Positions 34,785 through 39,401 of a stretch of DNA of 39,401 bases are shown here, one piece after another; position 1 is the first letter of the stretch; every line of letters begins with the position of its first letter. The notes under the pieces were generated by a model, which was not told where the DNA came from, searched no databases, and saw only the letters and a list, made by a program, of their open reading frames with translations. Position numbers and translations under genes: made by a program. Origin of the DNA: CAVPRW01 sp046727435 [NCBI: bacterium] (GTDB lineage: Bacteria; Tectomicrobia; Entotheonellia; J063); the NCBI GenBank assembly GCA_046727435.1, contig JBKPCR010000425.1, positions 1 to 39,401 of the forward strand, read 5' to 3'.

Positions 34785-36119
34785 CTCAAAGGTGACGGGT
34801 TTGCTCACGGTCACGCGTGAAAATCCTTTACAGTCCAGGCCCTCCCAGGGATACTTGATCGCGAATGCCCATCGGGTCGCGTATCGCCCAGGAGGCCCGG
34901 ACCATGTCCTTGACCTGTCTGCCCCGTCGTGTGTCGCAGTGCCTGCGGGTGCTAGGGCCCTGTTTTCACCATCGGCACCACCTGGTGTTCAGCTGGCTGT
35001 TGGTATGGCAGCTGGTCTATGGCGAACGGGCCAATCTGAGCGCACTCGCCCGGCATGGTCCCGCGCATCTCGCCTACCAGCACTACCGCCGGCTCCTGTG
35101 TGCCACATACTGGTGGACCAAGACCTGGCTGTGGTGGTTTGCCGACCAGGCCCTGCAGGCGTTTCCGCCTCCCGAAGATGGCATCCTATAGCTGGTGGGC
35201 GACAGCACCCTCAAGGGCACGCGAGGCCGCAAGCATCCTGTGGGCCAGAAGACACGCCTCAGCCAGCACCATCCCGACGTCTTCGGCTTCCGGATCGTGC
35301 TCCTCATGGGGCCATGGGACGTCTATCGTCTCCCGGTGGATTGCGCGCTGGTCCGGCGTACCGCCGATCCGGCCTACCAGCCCGAAAACGCGCTGTTTCG
35401 CCAGATGCTGCAAGAGTTCCGGCGCCCGGCCTGGTGCCAGGAGGTCGTGGTCACCGCCGCTGCGGCCTACGCCTCGCGGGCCAATTGGGCCCGCATCGAG
35501 GCACTGGGTTACAGCTCCGTCGTCGCTCTCCCCCGGACCTGGAAATTTGCCAAGGGGAAAGCCCTCAAAGCCCTGGTCACGCATCTGCCACGCTGGCAGT
35601 ACAGCCAAATTCGCATTCCCACAGTCCATACGCAACGCCGCCGGACCTTCTGGGTCTAGGCTAAACGGGCGCGGTTGCGCCATCTGGGAGCTGTCACGAT
35701 CGTGCTCAGCACATGTCGGCGCAACGATGGGCCGAAACAGACCAAGATCCTCGTGACCAATCTGCCGGAGATGGTAACCGCGCGGGAGATTGTCGGCGTG
35801 TACCTGCGTCGGTGGTGGATCGAATGGCTGGTGAAAGCATTGAAAGGGGTGGTGGGCTTGGGCCAACATCACGTCACCAAACAGGTCGGCCGCGTCGAGC
35901 GCTCCGTAGCTGTCGCGCTCATGGCCTATCTGCTCCTGCTTAGGCTCAGGGCACAGGACATCCCGGCGGACCGTCCATGGAGCGCGTTTCGCCTGCAGCA
36001 TGCGTTGGCCTGGGAGGTCGCCCAAGCTCAATGCGAGCGTTCGGCCCATCAGATGGCTCGGAAGTGGTTTCGGCTGGGCAAAGCCGCGTGATGCCATGTA
36101 GCTACCTGTCACTTTTGAG
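34785..36119 (+). mobile_element. Insertion sequence, 1335 bp, with 16-bp imperfect terminal inverted repeats
   Basis: The left end CTCAAAGGTGACGGGT (34785-34800) matches the complement of the right end, CTCAAAAGTGACAGGT (from 36119 back to 36104), at 14 of 16 positions. The repeats bracket a single DDE transposase frame. No target-site duplication is obvious (GGAG to the left, TAAT to the right), consistent with age or a later rearrangement. The element looks IS4/IS701-like from its transposase, but the family needs a database check. Confidence 0.8.
34904..36091 (+). pseudogene. DDE transposase with two in-frame amber codons
   Basis: One frame of 396 codons from ATG 34904 (AGGAGG upstream) to TGA 36091 encodes an IS4/IS701-like transposase, interrupted by TAG at codon 96 (35189-35191) and codon 252 (35657-35659). 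The first catalytic Asp lies just after the first stop (VGDSTLKG, D100). The second expected Asp appears as alanine in VTAAAAYAS (codon 186, GCT, one base from GAT). The third acidic residue remains in RRWWIEWLVKALKG. The alignment stays in frame throughout, so decay is by point mutation only. The element cannot move itself unless supplied with an active copy's transposase. Confidence 0.85.
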
Positions 36120-36176
36120 TAATAAGGTGATGTTTTGGCGCATCTTATGTTCCTGTAGCCGCTTCCCACGGGCCGG

Positions 36177-37145
36177 TCAAATCGGAATCCGCTCGATCTC
36201 ATCGAGCGTGATGGCGTCGCCGGTGCGGTCATAAAGCTTGGTGGTGCGTGGCGACTCGTGCGCGGCGATGGCCTGGGCGTGCTCAATGGTGCCCCCGTTT
36301 TCGAGGTAGGCGGTGATGCCGGTGGCCCGGAACGTGTGGCAGCAGATGCCGGGCGGCAGGTTGACCCCCCGGCCCCGCCGCTTGATCATGCGGATGGCGT
36401 CGTTACGGTGCGTCGGCCGCCTGGTGAGCTGGCGCTCGCGGTCGACGGTGCGAAACAGCGGCCCTTTCGGATCGGCCGCAATCCCGGCGGCCTCCAGATA
36501 GGCGTCCATATAGGCTTCGGCCTTGTGGTGCGCCGGCACCTCGTGGAATTTGCCGCCCTTCTCGTGCAGGCGGAACCACCAGCGTTTGCCGTTGGGGTAG
36601 TAGTCCTCCACCCGCATGCCGATGACGGCGCTGACGCGGGCGAAGCTATAGACCATGGCGCCGATCAGCGCGCGGTCGCGCAGGCAGACAATGGTGTTCG
36701 TCTCAATGGCCTCCAGCAAGGCGCGAGTCTGCGCGGTATCGAGCACCGGCGTCTTGCCCTTTTTGATGACGTATTTGGGACCCCGCACGGAGGCGGCCGG
36801 GTTGGTCTCCAGCACGCCGCCCGTGATCACCCAGTCCAGGCACTGGCGGATGGCAGAGAGGTACTGCTTGACGGTCGGCTTTGAGCCCGGGAGCTGCTCG
36901 GTGTAGGCGGCGACCACGACCGGCGTGATGGCCCGGAGGTACTGGAGGCCCCGGCCCTCGCACCAGGCCAGAAAGCGGCCGACGGCGCGGGCGTAGGCCT
37001 CGCGGGTATTCTGGTTTCGAATGGTGGCAGTGAAGAATTCGACGAAGCGCCAGGCGGTGCGCTCGCCGGCAGCAGCGATGGGCGCCGGCAGGCCTCCGGG
37101 TAGCAATACAACGGCGGGTGCGAGGGTGGTGATGTCAGTGGTCAA
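36177..37145 (-). CDS. Tyrosine recombinase/integrase
   Basis: A 322-residue site-specific recombinase of the phage integrase/XerC type. The N-terminal SAM-like core-binding domain spans about 28-115 (NTREAYARAVGRFLAWCEG). The catalytic domain carries R170 (SFARVSAVIGMRVEDY), H270 and R273 (CHTFRATGIT), H296 (AAHESPRTT) and nucleophile Y305 (KLYDR), so all key residues except a clearly placed lysine can be seen. The start appears to be TTG (complement of 37143-37145), with GGGAGGG about 10 nt upstream. It faces left, toward the insertion sequence. It may have mobilised this region, but no attachment-site pair is visible. Confidence 0.9.
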   Translation of the reverse strand: MTTDITTLAPAVVLLPGGLPAPIAAAGERTAWRFVEFFTATIRNQNTREAYARAVGRFLAWCEGRGLQYLRAITPVVVAAYTEQLPGSKPTVKQYLSAIRQCLDWVITGGVLETNPAASVRGPKYVIKKGKTPVLDTAQTRALLEAIETNTIVCLRDRALIGAMVYSFARVSAVIGMRVEDYYPNGKRWWFRLHEKGGKFHEVPAHHKAEAYMDAYLEAAGIAADPKGPLFRTVDRERQLTRRPTHRNDAIRMIKRRGRGVNLPPGICCHTFRATGITAYLENGGTIEHAQAIAAHESPRTTKLYDRTGDAITLDEIERIPI

Positions 37146-37659
37146 TGTGCCGCGTCCCTCCCTGGAGTTAACGTTGCATAACGGCCTTATAATGCGTTAA
37201 GGCGAAGGGGAGCGCTAGCGGTTTTTACGCCACAAATCCTCCTCCCCCGGTCAGACGCACCAACCTGTGGGTATGATCCTACGCCCCCATGGGCGGATGG
37301 CGTGCCGAAGGTCTCGCTCACGTAGGACAGGCAGTAGGTTCCGACCCAGCGGCCGGATCATGACTCCCCTTCCCACCTGGGTGAATTGTGGGCAACCGCC
37401 GCAAAGTTCGCGAATGTCCTTCTCAAGAGCCTGAGGTTAGCTTAAAATTCTCAACGGGACGGAGTCGCAGTTCAGTTCAGCAGTCTTTTTGTGTCGGCTC
37501 CGCGTCGCGAAACCCCTTAGTCGTGAGGCATGCCCATTCATGTTGCCTCACAGTTGGTTCGTCACGCCGGGGAAATAGCCCGTTTTTACAAGAACAGTGG
37601 TGCCATAGTGAGATTGCCGTCATCCTGGAGTGGCCCAGCGGACCCGTGAGAAACGGACG
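37146..37659. other. Intergenic stretch upstream of the integrase
   Basis: About 515 bases. TTAACG (37168-37173) and CGTTAA (37195-37200) flank a TA-rich core that includes TATAAT (plus strand, near 37188), so this may be the integrase promoter/operator or a recombination core. The rest has no supported gene: an open frame at 37388-37663 has random-looking composition. No tRNA is seen. Confidence 0.45.
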
Positions 37660-38643
37660 ATGAGGTGGTGGCTCGTATCGCGTCGCCGAGTGATGCTCCT
37701 CGCCCTCGGCTTGCTCGTAGTCCTCGACCTCGGGCGCTCGGTCTACGCCCGGCTCGGGTATGCCCGCCCCATGGAGATCTGGCAGCCCGCGCCGGCAGTT
37801 TACGCCGACCTGACCTGGCCGCCCGGCGCTGACCTCCCCCCCGAGGCGCCACTCGGCCAGCGTATGTATGCGCAGCGCTGCGCCGTGTGCCACGGGCCTG
37901 ACGGGCGTGGCAACGGCCCTGCGGCACCGTCGTTGATCCCCCGGCCGCGCGATCTAATTCAGCGCATGCTGGTCGGCGGACAGTGGCTAGTGCTGATCGC
38001 GGGAGCCGCCGCCTTCATCCTGGCCGGACCGTCGGAGCACCGCTTCCCACGACGGGTGCGCGGCTGGCTGCTGACCATACTGGCGGGTGTTGGGCTCGTC
38101 GCCTGTGGGCTAATCGGTGTGGCGGTCTATCGTCTCCCCGCGTTGCGGATCATTCCACCCGAGCAGATCGCCAGGGCCGTGACGGCGAGCATTCCCCAGC
38201 CGGACCCGGCGACATTCAGCAGTCCAGAGCAGGCTGCGTTGGTGGCGCGCGGCCGATACCTGTTCACGGTGGCCTCATGTGCCTTCTGTCATGGCAATAA
38301 CGGCAGCGGTGGATCGAAGATCAGTTGGGCCGCCTTTGGGACCCTCTGGACGCGCAATATCTCGTCGAGCGTGGTGACGGGTATCGGGGCATGGAGCGAT
38401 GCGGAGATGGCCCGCGCCATTCGCAGTGGCATCACGCCGGACGGACGGATCCTCCACTGGCAGGGCATGATTTGGGATCATGCCTCGAACTGGGATGAGG
38501 AGGATCTGCGCGCGCTGATCGCCTATCTGCACACCCTGCCACCAGTCACGCGCGACATCCCACCCACGCGTCCACCCGCCGCGGACGATTGCGTGGTCTA
38601 TACCTTCTGGGTCACGCACAGTGCGACGCCAGGCTGCCGGTAG
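37660..38643 (+). CDS. Membrane-anchored dihaem cytochrome c-like protein
   Basis: A 327-residue protein. It has an N-terminal anchor (about 10-25), a first haem motif CAVCH in GQRMYAQRCAVCHGPDGRGNGPA, two more membrane segments (about 110-165), and a second, complete cytochrome c domain with CAFCH in GRYLFTVASCAFCHGNNGSGG and a likely axial Met in WQGMIWDHASNWDEEDLRALIAYL. The first haem domain breaks off after PSLIPRPRDLIQ and runs straight into a membrane helix, with no room for its usual Met-ligand half. It would act in periplasmic electron transfer. ATG 37660 is chosen because the hydrophobic anchor follows; the ribosome site is weak. The partner oxidoreductase is not in the window. Confidence 0.78.
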   Translation: MRWWLVSRRRVMLLALGLLVVLDLGRSVYARLGYARPMEIWQPAPAVYADLTWPPGADLPPEAPLGQRMYAQRCAVCHGPDGRGNGPAAPSLIPRPRDLIQRMLVGGQWLVLIAGAAAFILAGPSEHRFPRRVRGWLLTILAGVGLVACGLIGVAVYRLPALRIIPPEQIARAVTASIPQPDPATFSSPEQAALVARGRYLFTVASCAFCHGNNGSGGSKISWAAFGTLWTRNISSSVVTGIGAWSDAEMARAIRSGITPDGRILHWQGMIWDHASNWDEEDLRALIAYLHTLPPVTRDIPPTRPPAADDCVVYTFWVTHSATPGCR

Positions 38644-38858
38644 TATGGCGTGGATACGGTGGATGAACCAGGCGGCCAAACGATCGAGATTCAGCGCGAG
38701 AGACATCCAGAACTTGTTCCTGAGCATCTCCACGCTGTGCCCAGCTGCGCCGCTTCCGCGTAGCCGGGCTCTGCGAGCGGTGGCCTGTCGTGATGCTGGT
38801 GGTGTTCGTCATGCATGCGGGAAGTCATCCCGTCCAGCCGTGCCGCGACACGGTGCGG
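38644..38858. other. Short convergent intergenic gap
   Basis: About 215 bases between the cytochrome gene and the convergent pirin gene. I see no gene and no clear terminator hairpin. Confidence 0.4.
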
Positions 38859-39401
38859 CTACCCATCGCTCCCGCGATCCTTGATGAACGTTCCGCGCTC
38901 GAACTCCTCGAAGGCGACTCGAAGCTCTTCCTGGGTGTTCATCACGATGGGACCGTACCAGGCGATGGGCTCGCCGATCGGCTCTCCCGAGATGAGCAGG
39001 AACCGCACGCCTTCCGTCTCGGCGGCGACGGAGACCTGGTCGCCGTCGCCGAAGAACACCAGGTGACCGTCCCCGATTAGGCGTTCGCGTGTCATGTCGA
39101 AGTAATTCCCGCCCACGGCTTCGTAGCTGTAGGGATCCTGCTGCTGGCAGAACACGCCCTTACCGCCAATCACGTACGCGAATACCGTGTGACCCCGTGG
39201 CGTTCGGTGGGCGAACGCCGTGCCGGCGGGGAGGCTCACGTCGAGGTACTCGGGTCTCGTGACGACGTCTCGCACGGGCCCGGTCACGCCGCCCGCGGTA
39301 CCGGCGACCACCTTGATCGTGGCGCCACCTGGATCCGTCACGCTCGGGATCTCGGCGCTCGTCACGCCGCGGTAGCGCGGCTTCATCATCTTGTTGGCGG
39401 C
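38859..39401 (-). CDS. Pirin-family protein, 3' part only
   Basis: The C-terminal 181 residues of a pirin-type bicupin. The frame is open to the right edge: four codons (AANK) precede the ATG at 39389, and AANKMMKPRYRGVTSAEIP equals the mid-protein linker of full-length pirins, so the true start and the metal-binding N-terminal cupin lie outside the window. The visible part has GTAFAHRTPRGHTVFAYVIGG, GHLVFFGDGD, RFLLISGEPIGEPIAWYGPIVMNTQEELRVAFEEF, all typical of the second cupin and the C-terminal end. Some pirins are quercetin dioxygenases, others transcription cofactors; nothing here decides between them. Confidence 0.9.
   Translation of the reverse strand, partial: AANKMMKPRYRGVTSAEIPSVTDPGGATIKVVAGTAGGVTGPVRDVVTRPEYLDVSLPAGTAFAHRTPRGHTVFAYVIGGKGVFCQQQDPYSYEAVGGNYFDMTRERLIGDGHLVFFGDGDQVSVAAETEGVRFLLISGEPIGEPIAWYGPIVMNTQEELRVAFEEFERGTFIKDRGSDG

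Noticed and set aside
35186-36286. 366-codon minus-strand open frame across the insertion sequence
   Set aside because: It is antisense to the transposase and crosses the right terminal repeat of the element; the plus-strand frame carries the DDE-type motifs.
36258-36884. 208-codon plus-strand open frame opposite the integrase
   Set aside because: The minus strand encodes a complete tyrosine recombinase with its catalytic residues; the plus-strand frame is a shadow.
37388-37663. 91-codon plus-strand open frame
   Set aside because: Ser/Arg/Cys-rich random composition, no ribosome site, no motif; it runs into the cytochrome gene start.
1-39401. CRISPR array, rRNA or tRNA genes
   Set aside because: I found no regularly spaced repeat arrays, no rRNA-like sequence and no cloverleaf with TTCGA-type arm and CCA end on reading both strands.

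Overview
This is a GC-rich bacterial chromosome segment (roughly 58-60% G+C by eye). It encodes LpxL-type acyltransferase, TolC and HlyD homologues, so the organism is Gram-negative. The gene mix resembles NC10/Methylomirabilota or a similar uncultured soil or sediment lineage, but this is an impression from gene content; there is no rRNA or other marker in the window.

Region A (349-15632) is a compact plus-strand operon of nine genes for making and exporting a cell-surface glycan or glycolipid. It holds a GT2-GT4 fusion glycosyltransferase, two alkaline-phosphatase-superfamily (AlkP) phosphohydrolases or transferases, an HlyD-type adaptor, a TolC-type outer-membrane channel, an LpxL/HtrB-like acyltransferase, a flippase, a membrane TPR protein and a large GT39-like membrane glycosyltransferase with beta-sandwich domains at its N-terminus. 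The last five genes overlap stop-to-start. Region B (15757-21137) encodes secreted proteins. It has an unusually AT-rich PhoD-like metallophosphoesterase, two glycosidase-like TIM-barrel paralogues, and between those a tandem pair of 135-residue secreted four-cysteine proteins with no recognised family.

Region C (21763-29904) is a sulfate uptake and activation block: cysC (APS kinase), sat (ATP sulfurylase), a third AlkP gene overlapping sat, a thioredoxin-like gene without redox cysteines, then sbp-cysT-cysW-cysA. No APS, PAPS or sulfite reductase lies in the window. The encoded route therefore ends at PAPS, which fits sulfation of a surface molecule at least as well as cysteine synthesis. 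Three features link regions A and C: AlkP genes in both, a C-terminal RLxxLGY(I/L)(E/D) tail shared by two AlkP proteins and CysC, and a chimeric scrap of AlkP3 just upstream of sbp.

Region D (29988-33316) has a TenA/PqqC-like protein and a class III aminotransferase on the minus strand, then a DMT/EamA transporter on the plus strand. Region E (33880-37145) is a decaying mobile and addiction zone: a vapBC-like pair with a frameshifted toxin, an antitoxin remnant cut by an insertion sequence whose transposase has two in-frame amber codons, and a tyrosine recombinase. Region F (37660-39401) has a membrane-anchored dihaem cytochrome c-like protein and the 3' part of a pirin gene that runs off the right edge.

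The most unusual content is the AlkP / surface-glycan / PAPS combination and the paired small secreted cysteine proteins between two glycosidase-like paralogues.
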